Positions 56,858 to 64,000 of a DNA stretch of 64,000 nucleotides are shown here, one piece after another; position 1 is the stretch's first letter, and each line of letters begins with the position of its first letter. Made by a program: the position numbers and the translations under genes. The notes under the pieces are model-generated. The model ran no database searches and was not told where the DNA came from. It saw only the letters and a program-made list of their open reading frames with translations. This DNA is from Siphonobacter curvatus (GTDB lineage: Bacteria; Bacteroidota; Bacteroidia; Cytophagales; Spirosomataceae): NCBI RefSeq assembly GCF_002943425.1, contig NZ_PTRA01000001.1, forward strand, positions 3,162,001 through 3,226,000. The letters are read 5' to 3'.

Positions 56858-57283
56858 CTAAAATGGAATTTTCCGGTTGTTTGTACTTACGTTTTTTACA
56901 ACCAGCGATAGAACGAAAAAGAGAATAGCTGCCAGGATCAGCATTTCGAAACCAAAGCCGAAAAAGATACTGCCGCCCTGGTCGAAAAACCGGCCCTGCT
57001 CGGGGTGTCCTTTCCGGCGGGGAATTTCCTGAGCCGCCTTCTGCGAGCAGGTCACAATGGCGACGATCATGGTCAGTACGGCACTGCTGCCCAGTACGGC
57101 CAGCCAGGTAGAGGCTTTGGCGTAACGTACTTTGTTCATCCCGAAGTAATAAATCGCTACTCCTACCAATACAAAGACCAGCATAGTGAGCGTCAGGGAG
57201 GTCAGCAGCGTTTCGTCGTATAAATCATTGAGCAGGGAGTTCTCAACAAAGAGAGCGTAAAAGTCGTACAGTAGATTTTCCAT
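56858..57283 (-). CDS. Three-helix membrane protein of the operon
   Basis: 141 residues with helices at about 28-48, 57-79 and 107-129, no signal peptide. A polar loop with RRKGHPEQGRFFDQGG lies between helices two and three. Its ATG overlaps the stop of the VWA lipoprotein as TAATG, so the two are translated together. No family recognised; probably the inner-membrane seat for the lipoprotein or the cytoskeletal protein. Confidence 0.7.
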   Translation of the reverse strand: MENLLYDFYALFVENSLLNDLYDETLLTSLTLTMLVFVLVGVAIYYFGMNKVRYAKASTWLAVLGSSAVLTMIVAIVTCSQKAAQEIPRRKGHPEQGRFFDQGGSIFFGFGFEMLILAAILFFVLSLVVKNVSTNNRKIPF

Positions 57284-58635
57284 TAATTATTCAAAGTAAG
57301 GCTGATTGCAAAATAGGTGTCGGCGTTTTGGGGATTGTACGCTTTTTCAATACCCCGGGTAAAGTTGAGCAAACCAAACGTGGTTTCCGCAAAGGCTTCG
57401 GCATTCGGGTTACTATCGTCCTGCGTATGCGTTTGCGTAATCCAGCGGGGCGGGAATTTACGTTTGAGTCGAATAGTAATTTCACGTTTTCCCCCACCCT
57501 GCGGTTCCGGCGTAGAGAGCAAAAACTTGTGGGTATAGCCCTCGGGTCCATTCTCCGCTACAATTTTCTGAATTTTAAAGTCTTCGTCCGATTCAATCTC
57601 GTAGGATTTGGGATCGGTCTTGTAGGATTCCGGCAGATAAAAACCGCCCAGATCGACGCCTAAGGCAATGGTCAGCCCCTGCGTTTTGCGGTCGGCCTTG
57701 ATATTTTCGAGCGTATGCACGATGTTGGAACGCTCCTTCCGTTCCTGACGACTTTGCTCAAATTGCCCGGCCTGTTCGGCGTCTTTTAATAACACCGTAT
57801 AAAAAGGAAGGTTATCCGTAGCACTGGTAAAATAATGGAAAGAGTCGAAGCCCGGCAATTCAGAGAAGCGAGAAAGCGACTCAAATTTAGGATCTGCCAG
57901 CAGAGCTTTCATCGTGGCGTTCGTAGCCATCAGGGCAATGTAATACGGCCGCGAACCACTGTAGGGTTTACCTCCGCCGTTGTGGGGATAGTACGTACCC
58001 TTGAATTGACCATTGAGTTTCAGCAGCAAAAGCGACTTTCCTTTGGTCTGCGGAGCAAAGGTCGTTTGCATGAGTGTTTCTACATCCGCCAGAATTTTCG
58101 TTGCCGACTGGGCGGTCGTTGATTCCGTCGAGTAGATCAGGTCCGAAAACAGGACGCCTACCTCTCCTTCTTTCAGGTCGGAAAGAATCGTTTTAAAAAT
58201 AAGGCTGAAATCAGTGTGTTTGGAGTCGCCTTTCCCTTCGGTTAGCGTGAAAATATTGGGTTGTTCCACCAACTGCTGGAAACTCACCCCCATTGGGTAC
58301 ACGTTATCATTGACAACGAACAATTCCGTCGAACCCGACTTCTGGGTTTCAAATTCCGTTAGCAGTTTCTGGAGAGCTTCGTCAAATTCTCCCGTACTCC
58401 CCGCCGCATCGTAGGGAAACATACTGCCACTGGCTTCCAAATAAAGCTTGGCTTTGAGGTTTTTAGGAGCGGCCTTAGGGGTTTCAGCTACCGGAGCAGA
58501 CGCGGTGGACGGTTCGGTAGCTTCTTCGGAAACTTGGTTTCCACGTTTCCCGCTACCGCCGCCGCATTGCGTCAATACCAGTAAGGACGTCGTTAGTACT
58601 GATAGATAAAAGGTTCGAGACCAGGAAATGGACAT
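57283..58635 (-). CDS. VWA-like lipoprotein, first gene of the operon
   Basis: 450 residues. Lipoprotein signal with LVLTQC (Cys 24), then a Ser/Thr/Ala/Pro-rich linker to about 60. KLYLEASGSMFPYD (64-76) resembles the von Willebrand A metal site, but the usual Asp of DxSGS is Glu (E67). GVLFSDLIYSTES corresponds to the next VWA strand. The C-terminal part (about 330-450) is beta-rich (REITIRLKRKFPPRW). Probably in the periplasm, sensing or bridging envelope layers. First gene of the run; promoter expected in 58636-59018. Confidence 0.7.
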   Translation of the reverse strand: MSISWSRTFYLSVLTTSLLVLTQCGGGSGKRGNQVSEEATEPSTASAPVAETPKAAPKNLKAKLYLEASGSMFPYDAAGSTGEFDEALQKLLTEFETQKSGSTELFVVNDNVYPMGVSFQQLVEQPNIFTLTEGKGDSKHTDFSLIFKTILSDLKEGEVGVLFSDLIYSTESTTAQSATKILADVETLMQTTFAPQTKGKSLLLLKLNGQFKGTYYPHNGGGKPYSGSRPYYIALMATNATMKALLADPKFESLSRFSELPGFDSFHYFTSATDNLPFYTVLLKDAEQAGQFEQSRQERKERSNIVHTLENIKADRKTQGLTIALGVDLGGFYLPESYKTDPKSYEIESDEDFKIQKIVAENGPEGYTHKFLLSTPEPQGGGKREITIRLKRKFPPRWITQTHTQDDSNPNAEAFAETTFGLLNFTRGIEKAYNPQNADTYFAISLTLNN

Positions 58636-59018
58636 AGATTACAAATGCTTGGAGAGTTTTTAGGAAAACTCCCGTACCAGAGAACGACGCGAACTTGTTC
58701 CGAATTTTACGAAACTCCAACTGATTTATGGCCTAAGGGCAGATTTTTCTTACCAATGTATATAAATCGCCGTTAGCGTGTCCTGAAAAGCTCGCTGGCT
58801 TATCACTATCCCCACTACGCCTCTTTTACGCTTTGGTTGCATCAGCCTCTTTTCCATCTACTTCACTCGGCTAAGTATTTATCTCTTTAACGAGTATAAA
58901 TAACCATTCAACGGCAATTAATAACCATTCAACTAACAAATAATATTTAAGTCTATATACTCATTTTACTTTGCATCACTATCCAACGAATCATCTATAC
59001 TTTTTACAAATCCTATCC
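58636..59018. other. Divergent promoter region of the motor operon and barrel gene
   Basis: 383 bases between two divergent genes. It holds the direct-repeat site at 58903-58932 and a TACTTTG near 58967 that is one base short of a -7 element for the barrel gene. No gene seen. Confidence 0.5.
58903..58932. promoter_or_regulatory. Candidate LytTR-type operator
   Basis: Two identical nine-base direct repeats ACCATTCAA at 58903-58911 and 58924-58932, with exactly 12 bases between them (21-base period). This is the arrangement bound by LytTR-family response regulators, and the bases resemble ComE/AgrA-type half sites. It lies about 35 bases before the likely -7 of the barrel gene. Regulator unknown. 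Confidence 0.45.
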
Positions 59019-59591
59019 ATGAAAAAAGTACTTTTCAGTCTATGCTTCCTAACCTTCAGCATGGCCGGAGCCTTTGCTCAGCAAAACACCGTGCTGGTAT
59101 ATGGAACGCTAGGTTTAGAATCTCAGAAATTAAGTGGGTCGAGTGTGAAATCGAATACGTTTAACTTTAGTCCTGCCGTTGGCTACCAATGGGATGACCA
59201 TTGGACGGGTGGTCTGGTCCTAGGCACGAGCTCTACGAAATCGACCAATGCCAGTGGAGCGGATCTGAAAACTTCTCAATTTACTATAGGACCGTTTGTC
59301 CGTTATGCCTGGGCTTTGTCGGACATCTTCGCTGTGTATGGTCAATTCAATGCTACTTACCTCTCCGGTAAGCAGGATGCGGACACCCGCTACAACGGCT
59401 TTCAGGGAGTATTCTTTCCGGCCATCGGCGTAAACATGAAAAATGGATTCGCCCTGAACTTTGGTTTTGGGAACCTGAGCTACAGTACGGCCAAGGTTAA
59501 AAACTCGTCCAGCAACCTGAATGATTTTAAACTAACCTTTGGGGATGGCGTAAACTTTGGCATCTCCAAAAACTTTGGTTTGAAAAAGTAG
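59019..59591 (+). CDS. Outer-membrane beta-barrel protein
   Basis: 190 residues from the ATG at 59019, which opens a good signal peptide (MKKVLFSLCFLTFSMAGAFA). The longer reading from 58971 would swallow the promoter. Alternating strands (VLVYGTLGLES, FNFSPAVGYQWDDHW, FTIGPFVRYAWAL) and the end FGDGVNFGISKNFGLKK mark an OmpW/OmpX-sized eight-strand barrel. Divergent from the motor operon; possibly controlled by the LytTR-like site. Confidence 0.8.
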   Translation: MKKVLFSLCFLTFSMAGAFAQQNTVLVYGTLGLESQKLSGSSVKSNTFNFSPAVGYQWDDHWTGGLVLGTSSTKSTNASGADLKTSQFTIGPFVRYAWALSDIFAVYGQFNATYLSGKQDADTRYNGFQGVFFPAIGVNMKNGFALNFGFGNLSYSTAKVKNSSSNLNDFKLTFGDGVNFGISKNFGLKK

Positions 59592-59623
59592 TCCCGATTC
59601 AAGTATTTTCCTTCAGCCTTTAT

Positions 59624-59666
59624 AAACCGAAAGAGATTCCTGTAACTCAGGAATCTCTTTCGGTTT
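59624..59666. terminator. Terminator with 19-base perfect arms
   Basis: Arms 59624-59642 and 59648-59666, loop TAACT, followed on the plus strand by a T run. Lies between the barrel gene and the convergent siderophore receptor. Confidence 0.93.
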
Positions 59667-59694
59667 TTTATTCGGCCTTGGTGGTAACGTCCGT

Positions 59695-62031
59695 TTATAA
59701 CTTATAAGATAGACTGACGAGTAACTGTCTGGGGTTTTGTGGATCATAGTTAAGTCCCCAGTATCGTTTATCGGTCAGGTTATTACACTTGATTCCTAAT
59801 CGCCACTTGGGCTGATCGTAATACACGGTCGCATCAAACTTCGTATACGCGGGTATCGTGATTCCTCCACCGACATTATTGGGATAGATTGTACTAACGT
59901 GATTGCCGCCAATGCCTATCCCCCAGCCTTTGGCTGCTCCCTGGGTGAATTTGTAGCTAGCCCAGAAATTAGCAATATCGGCGGGTAAACCATTGCTCAA
60001 GCCTTCCTGACTGGCATTGGCCCGGGTGTATTTGTATTCATTATGACCATAACCCACAATCAGATTTAAGCCGGGTAAGGGATTAGCCACGAGGTCTACC
60101 TCAACCCCTTTACTTTTTTGTTGACCATCCTGAATGGAAAACCCGGGCCGCGTTGGATCCGTGCGTATGGCATTTTTCAAATCAATTTCGTAGTAACTCA
60201 CCGTAGCCGTAAGTTTTTGGGCCAACGCCTCCGTTTTTACCCCCACTTCCCACTGATTACCATACTGCGGTAAGGGCGTCAGGATCGAGTTGTCGGGCTG
60301 GGTAATGGGAGCTACGTTTTGAAAGCCATTCATGTAATTGGCAAACACCGAGAGTTGTTCCTTAATGGGCTGGTACACCAGACCGAACTTGGGAGAAACG
60401 GCCGTTTGGCTGTACACCCCGGCTGCCGCTGCGGGTTGTCCGTTGACAGAAGTGCCCTTGTTATCGAATTTTTCGACCCGTACGCTCAGCATCGCCATCA
60501 AGCGATCCGTCAGATTCAGTACATCCGATACATATGCACTGTAGCGATACTGCTCAGCGAAGGTGTTCGTAAGGTTGGCATTCGCGACCATGTTTTCCAG
60601 ACGGGAGAGGGAGATCGGTACAATCGGTTTCCGAATGTTGATTACATCGTAAGTAATGACGCCGTACGATTGCGTCAGGCTGGCAGTATAATACGCGTCA
60701 ACGCCAACGACCATCCGATTTTTGAAACGGCCGATCTGAAAGTCACCCGTGAAATTTTGCTGAAACTGCATGGAACGGGTATAGCTGTTTCGCGCCGCCG
60801 AAATACTCCGGGCAATGGTACTATCGCTCGTCCAAGTAGCCGGGTACATGTAGTTGACGTTATCGTACTGAATGTTTCCGTAGGCGTACTGCGTGGCAGA
60901 AGTCCACTGATCCGAAAGTTTGTACTCTGCCTTGGCAAAGACATTGTGCGTACCCATCTTCAAGAGCGGATCGTTGCTGTTGATGGCCTGGTCGTATCCC
61001 AGCGGCGTATCCTTAATATTTTTGAATCCTGCTTTGCCAAAAGCATACGCGGGAAGCGTGGTACGATTTGTCCGGAAAAACTCGGCATCAATCTGTAGAG
61101 AAAGACGATCATTAACTTTAAAAAACAAACTGGGGGCAACGGTATAGTTACGATTGAAGCCGTAGGTCTGAAAGCTTTTTTCGTTGTGCGAAGCCAAATT
61201 CAGGCGGAACAGAGCCGTTTTCTCTTTATTGAGTGGCGTATTGATATCCGCAGTCAGTCGATTCAAACTCCAACTGCCGCCCGTATAGGAAATATCACCG
61301 CCAAAATCAGCGTATGGCTTTTTCGTAACCAGATTGGAAAATCCACCAAAGGAAATTAGACTGGAACCAAAGAGCGTACCGGAGGGTCCTTTCAGTACTT
61401 CTACCCGCTCCACATTGATGGGATCAATTCCCGCACTTTGTTGCGAAGCCATGCCATTCCGCATCTGACTGGTTACCCAGAAGCCTCGTAAAATCAGGTA
61501 GGTTACGCCATTATTCACACCACCGAATCCAACCCCGGCACCGGGCACGTTTTGTAACAGGTTTTTATAATCCACGGCGATCTGCTCGGTAGCGAGTTCT
61601 TTGGAAAGGACATTGTATACCTGCGGGTTTTCCAGATTCTTGATGGGTAACCGGGCTACGTATTCACTTTCTTTATTACCAAACTTGTTTGTGCCTTTCA
61701 CCAGTACTTCTTCGAGTTGTTCCGCCGTCTCTACCAGTGTGAAATCGGCCTGCGTGGTTTCGTTTTCACGCACTTCCAGCTCACGCTCCTGGCTTTTTAA
61801 GCCGACAAAACTCACGCGTAAGGTATACGTACCAGCTTTTACTTTTTCGATGGCATACTGGCCTGACTCGTTAGAAGTAGCTCCGGCCGAACGACCCTTG
61901 AGCGAAATCGTTACCTGACTGGTCGGCTTACCGTCAGAACTCGTGATAGTCCCCTGAATACGGCCCGTTTGTGCCCAAAGGCTTGTGCATGCACCAAGCA
62001 GGATCAGAAAGAGTAGATAGTTTTTTTTCAT
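59695..62031 (-). CDS. TonB-dependent siderophore receptor
   Basis: 778 residues from the ATG at 62029-62031 (the longer reading from 62178 is not signal-like). Signal peptide to about LWAQ, a carboxypeptidase-regulatory-like domain (about 23-105: GTITSSDGKPTSQVTISLKG), the plug (NVPGAGVGFGG, YLILRGFW, VERVEVLKGPSGTLFGSS) and a 22-strand barrel ending SLSYKL. Imports ferric siderophore, powered by TonB. No surface lipoprotein follows. The adjacent ferritin gene supports an iron role. A terminator-like hairpin lies in its leader (62089-62119). Confidence 0.93.
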   Translation of the reverse strand: MKKNYLLFLILLGACTSLWAQTGRIQGTITSSDGKPTSQVTISLKGRSAGATSNESGQYAIEKVKAGTYTLRVSFVGLKSQERELEVRENETTQADFTLVETAEQLEEVLVKGTNKFGNKESEYVARLPIKNLENPQVYNVLSKELATEQIAVDYKNLLQNVPGAGVGFGGVNNGVTYLILRGFWVTSQMRNGMASQQSAGIDPINVERVEVLKGPSGTLFGSSLISFGGFSNLVTKKPYADFGGDISYTGGSWSLNRLTADINTPLNKEKTALFRLNLASHNEKSFQTYGFNRNYTVAPSLFFKVNDRLSLQIDAEFFRTNRTTLPAYAFGKAGFKNIKDTPLGYDQAINSNDPLLKMGTHNVFAKAEYKLSDQWTSATQYAYGNIQYDNVNYMYPATWTSDSTIARSISAARNSYTRSMQFQQNFTGDFQIGRFKNRMVVGVDAYYTASLTQSYGVITYDVINIRKPIVPISLSRLENMVANANLTNTFAEQYRYSAYVSDVLNLTDRLMAMLSVRVEKFDNKGTSVNGQPAAAAGVYSQTAVSPKFGLVYQPIKEQLSVFANYMNGFQNVAPITQPDNSILTPLPQYGNQWEVGVKTEALAQKLTATVSYYEIDLKNAIRTDPTRPGFSIQDGQQKSKGVEVDLVANPLPGLNLIVGYGHNEYKYTRANASQEGLSNGLPADIANFWASYKFTQGAAKGWGIGIGGNHVSTIYPNNVGGGITIPAYTKFDATVYYDQPKWRLGIKCNNLTDKRYWGLNYDPQNPRQLLVSLSYKL

Positions 62032-62088
62032 GGAGAAGAAGGGAATAGAATAAGGGAGGTAAAACCGAAGAGAGGATGGCTCCTCATA

Positions 62089-62119
62089 AAAAAAGCCCTC
62101 GCAAAACGAAGGCTTTTTT
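62089..62119 (-). other. Terminator-like hairpin in the receptor leader
   Basis: Nine-base arms AAAAAAGCC/GGCTTTTTT plus inner pairs, followed by a T run on the minus strand, about 60-90 bases before the receptor start. Could act as an attenuator or end a small leader RNA. The A-rich partner also gives a plus-strand T run. Confidence 0.55.
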
Positions 62120-62227
62120 CTAATAACAACGAGCAAAAAAACGATGGAGTGCTTAAGATGAAGCTGTCCCCTAACCATTAGTCCATCTTAGACATTGCAA
62201 AGGAAGTAGTTTATTTAGATTTATTCC

Positions 62228-62267
62228 AAATAATTTTCAAATAATTTTTATTGATTCTAAATAATTT
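62228..62267. promoter_or_regulatory. Three AAATAATTT repeats, candidate operator
   Basis: AAATAATTT at 62228-62236, 62239-62247 and 62259-62267, with starts 11 and 20 bases apart, near whole helical turns. The third copy overlaps the -33 element of the plus-strand gene. Between divergent iron genes; a candidate site for an iron regulator. Confidence 0.4.
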
Positions 62268-62297
62268 GTTTCTATCACCCTTCTGTCTTTATCTTTG
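62265..62297 (+). promoter_or_regulatory. Promoter of the small protein gene at 62322
   Basis: TTTG (62265-62268), 21 bases, then TATCTTTG (62290-62297), the Bacteroidota sigma pattern. A start near 62304 gives a short leader and rules out the longer reading from 62295. Confidence 0.6.
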
Positions 62298-62321
62298 AGG
62301 AGATTTTCACGTACCCGTTCC

Positions 62322-62672
62322 ATGAGCCTTAACGTTTCTCTTCACGAGTTGTACCGTACTTCGAAAGGAGTGACTTACCAATGCGATCTAACGAATCGTA
62401 TTGTTCTCAATTTTGCTGATCAGGTGATGGCATTCCGAATGGCAGATTTCGTTCTGTTTCGTCGGAAAGCGGAACGAGTGAATCTTCACGAGATGATTTT
62501 TAATCTCGACGATGAATACGACTTTGAAGTATTGGAAGCACCCAAGTCTAATCAGAAACTAGTCCTGACACTGTGTGATCTAGTACAATTACGTGACTTG
62601 CTGGCGGGTACACAGTTTACGCTGAATCTTAACTCGATGTTACACGAAGTTTTGTATACGTACTCTTACTAA
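62322..62672 (+). CDS. Small hypothetical protein between iron genes
   Basis: 116 residues from the ATG at 62322, just downstream of the predicted promoter. No signal peptide. Contains YQCDLTNRIVLNFADQVMAFRMADFVLFRRKA and a C-terminal strand-like part (QFTLNLNSMLHEVLYTY). Its place between a siderophore receptor and ferritin suggests an iron-related role, similar to other short Bacteroidota proteins found beside iron uptake genes. No family assigned with confidence. Confidence 0.6.
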   Translation: MSLNVSLHELYRTSKGVTYQCDLTNRIVLNFADQVMAFRMADFVLFRRKAERVNLHEMIFNLDDEYDFEVLEAPKSNQKLVLTLCDLVQLRDLLAGTQFTLNLNSMLHEVLYTYSY

Positions 62673-62696
62673 CGAACGATATTCTTTCCCTAACTG

Positions 62697-62729
62697 AGGG
62701 CTCCGCTGGTACGCACACCACGGAGCCCT
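62697..62729 (+). terminator. Terminator after the small protein gene
   Basis: AGGGCTCCG pairs with CGGAGCCCT, plus an inner TGGT/ACCA stem; followed by TATTTATTTT. Confidence 0.8.
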
Positions 62730-62784
62730 TATTTATTTTGCTACTGAGATTATTTCTAAATTACTCTTTTTCAATGCGTTAGTA

Positions 62785-62814
62785 TTGCATTCTACGCGAG
62801 AGCCTATACTTTTG
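62785..62814 (+). promoter_or_regulatory. Promoter of the ferritin gene
   Basis: TTG (62785-62787), 19 bases, then TACTTTTG (62807-62814), a textbook Bacteroidota promoter. Gives a leader of about 90 bases before the ferritin start. Confidence 0.75.
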
Positions 62815-62910
62815 TGGTGTAGAAAGTATTGCCCACCAACGATCTAAATTCCCGGGCGATAGCAACGAGCACATTTTTTTGAACTATCGCATTAAAAAAA
62901 TAAGATTAAC

Positions 62911-63441
62911 ATGAAAGATTTGCAACGCCTCCGTACCTCACTGAAAGAGGAAGTTGAATTAGCCTTGAATGCTCAGATTAAAATGGAAGCGGAAGCTTCT
63001 TCTAAATATTTAGCCATGGCTTCCTGGTGCGAAGTGAATGGTTTCCTGTATTCAGCCAAATATTTCTACAAACAATCGGAAGAAGAACGCGAGCACATGC
63101 TCAAAATCTTCCATTACCTGGCAGATCAGGGTGTAATGGCTTATTCACCTGAAGTAGGAGCTGTTCCTCACGAATATCCTACCTTCCGTAGCGTATTCGA
63201 AACGGCTCTGCAAAGTGAAATCAACGTAACGCATTCCATCAACCGTCTGGTAAGTCTTTGCCGTCGCGTAGAGGATTACGCTACCGAAAACTTCCTGCAA
63301 TGGTTTGTAAAAGAGCAAGTTGAAGAAGAAATCAACGCCCGTCGGGCCCTTGAACTCTTCGACGTTATTGGCGAAGAAGGCATCGGTCGTTTCACTATCG
63401 ACCGTAATGTATATAAAATTACGAAGTTGGAAGTCGAATAA
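62911..63441 (+). CDS. ftnA: Ferritin
   Basis: 176 residues. Forms a 24-subunit cage that oxidises and stores iron. Four-helix bundle with ferroxidase-centre residues visible: Glu17-region (EEVELALNAQIKMEAEAS), the E..H pair in KQSEEEREHMLKI (helix B), and EEEINARRALELF (helix D). Non-haem, bacterial type. Own promoter and terminator; next to the siderophore receptor, making an iron uptake and storage group. Confidence 0.96.
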   Translation: MKDLQRLRTSLKEEVELALNAQIKMEAEASSKYLAMASWCEVNGFLYSAKYFYKQSEEEREHMLKIFHYLADQGVMAYSPEVGAVPHEYPTFRSVFETALQSEINVTHSINRLVSLCRRVEDYATENFLQWFVKEQVEEEINARRALELFDVIGEEGIGRFTIDRNVYKITKLEVE

Positions 63442-63463
63442 TTATTCATTTCCCCTTCTTTGT

Positions 63464-63485
63464 AAAGCCCGCAATTGCGGGCTTT
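63464..63485 (+). terminator. Terminator of the ferritin gene
   Basis: Perfect 22-base palindrome AAAGCCCGCAA/TTGCGGGCTTT followed by a T run. Confidence 0.93.
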
Positions 63486-63590
63486 TTTTGTGCCCTTTTT
63501 ACTAAAGCCAGGGTATTTTCATTTCAGATGTCGGCTTTTCCCGGCTTTTGCAGAACTTAGTACCCGCATTGTCAATTTTTGTAGCCTAGT

Positions 63591-64000
63591 ATGCTCTACT
63601 ATCTTTTCGATTATCTGGATAAAACCTTCAATTTTCCCGGAGCCGGGGTTTTTCAGTTTCTTACCTTTCGGACGGCGGCGGCTACAGTGACGTCCTTGAT
63701 TATCGGTATTGTTTTTGGTAAACGCATCATCTGGTATTTGCAACGCCTGCAAATTGGCGAAACCATTCGTGATCTGGGCCTGGAAGGACAGATGCAGAAG
63801 AAAGGCACCCCTACGATGGGTGGTTTCATTATCTTACTGGCCATTGTCATTCCAGTACTCTTATTTGCCAAGCTGGATAATATTTACGTAGTACTCTTGC
63901 TGATTTCGGCGGTATGGACCTGTTTGATCGGTTTCGTGGATGACTACATTAAAGTTTTTCGAAAAAATAAGGAGGGCTTACCCGGTCGCTTCAAGATTGT
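63591..64000 (+). CDS. mraY: Phospho-N-acetylmuramoyl-pentapeptide transferase (N-terminal part)
   Basis: The first about 136 residues are visible; the gene runs off the window. MraY transfers phospho-MurNAc-pentapeptide to undecaprenyl phosphate to make lipid I in the inner membrane. Visible: [21 protein letters not shown] start, the cytoplasmic motif [12 protein letters not shown] and the catalytic Asp pair GFVDDYIKV, and three membrane helices. It is a second peptidoglycan-precursor gene in the window, far from murD. Confidence 0.95.
   Translation, partial: MLYYLFDYLDKTFNFPGAGVFQFLTFRTAAATVTSLIIGIVFGKRIIWYLQRLQIGETIRDLGLEGQMQKKGTPTMGGFIILLAIVIPVLLFAKLDNIYVVLLLISAVWTCLIGFVDDYIKVFRKNKEGLPGRFKI

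Noticed and set aside
60319-61098. 259-codon plus-strand frame opposite the siderophore receptor
   Set aside because: Antisense shadow of a clear TonB-dependent receptor.

Overview
The window looks like chromosomal DNA of a Bacteroidota bacterium, probably an aerobic Cytophagales (Spirosomataceae-like) organism; the genus is a guess. The signs are TonB-dependent receptors, one followed by a DUF4249 lipoprotein, Bacteroidota-type families (DUF3078, a CzcA pump fused to TolC, a c-type cytochrome and solo cytochrome oxidase subunit III), promoters of the TTG/TAnnTTTG type, and no obvious Shine-Dalgarno sites. I found no tRNA, rRNA, CRISPR array, prophage or intact insertion sequence.

Region by region: 1-1.8 kb holds the end of a TonB-dependent receptor and a DUF4249 lipoprotein. 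1.9-8.5 kb (minus strand) carries murD with a secreted partner, mscL, a DUF3078 protein, and the translation group rplM-rpsI-rpsB-tsf. 8.8-18.3 kb has uvrA, murQ, a small cytochrome c, a PfkB kinase, an amidohydrolase, a lipoprotein and peptide deformylase. 18.5-33.5 kb is mixed housekeeping and envelope genes (M20 peptidase, plsY, AsmA-like protein, IlvD/Edd dehydratase, gmhA, M16 peptidase, TPR protein) with several unrecognised small secreted proteins and two REP-like palindromic elements. 33.6-39.7 kb is a heavy-metal RND efflux operon whose pump is fused to its outer-membrane channel. 39.9-46.8 kb has a trehalose synthase/phosphatase fusion, a Gfo/Idh/MocA oxidoreductase, an Old Yellow Enzyme, a GNAT acetyltransferase and cytochrome oxidase subunit III; ispE follows.

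The most unusual part is 47.6-58.6 kb, a minus-strand run of eight genes: a lipoprotein with a von Willebrand A-like motif, a three-helix membrane protein, a tubulin/FtsZ-like GTPase, a 1187-residue actin/Hsp70-like ATPase, a membrane adaptor spanning periplasm and cytosol, a MotA/ExbB (ZorA-like) channel protein with a long coiled-coil tail, a MotB/OmpA (ZorB-like) stator partner, and a 41-residue lipoprotein whose start overlaps the stop of the stator gene. A tubulin homologue, an actin-fold ATPase and an ion-driven motor in one operon suggest an envelope-spanning cytoskeletal or membrane-remodelling machine. Distant relatives of parts of it are known (FtsZ-like families linked with VWA and OmpA proteins, SrfB-type ATPases, Zorya ZorAB), but the function of this combination is not established to my knowledge.

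The right end is an iron group (siderophore receptor, small unknown protein, ferritin) with recognisable promoters and a candidate operator, followed by the start of mraY, which is cut by the window edge.
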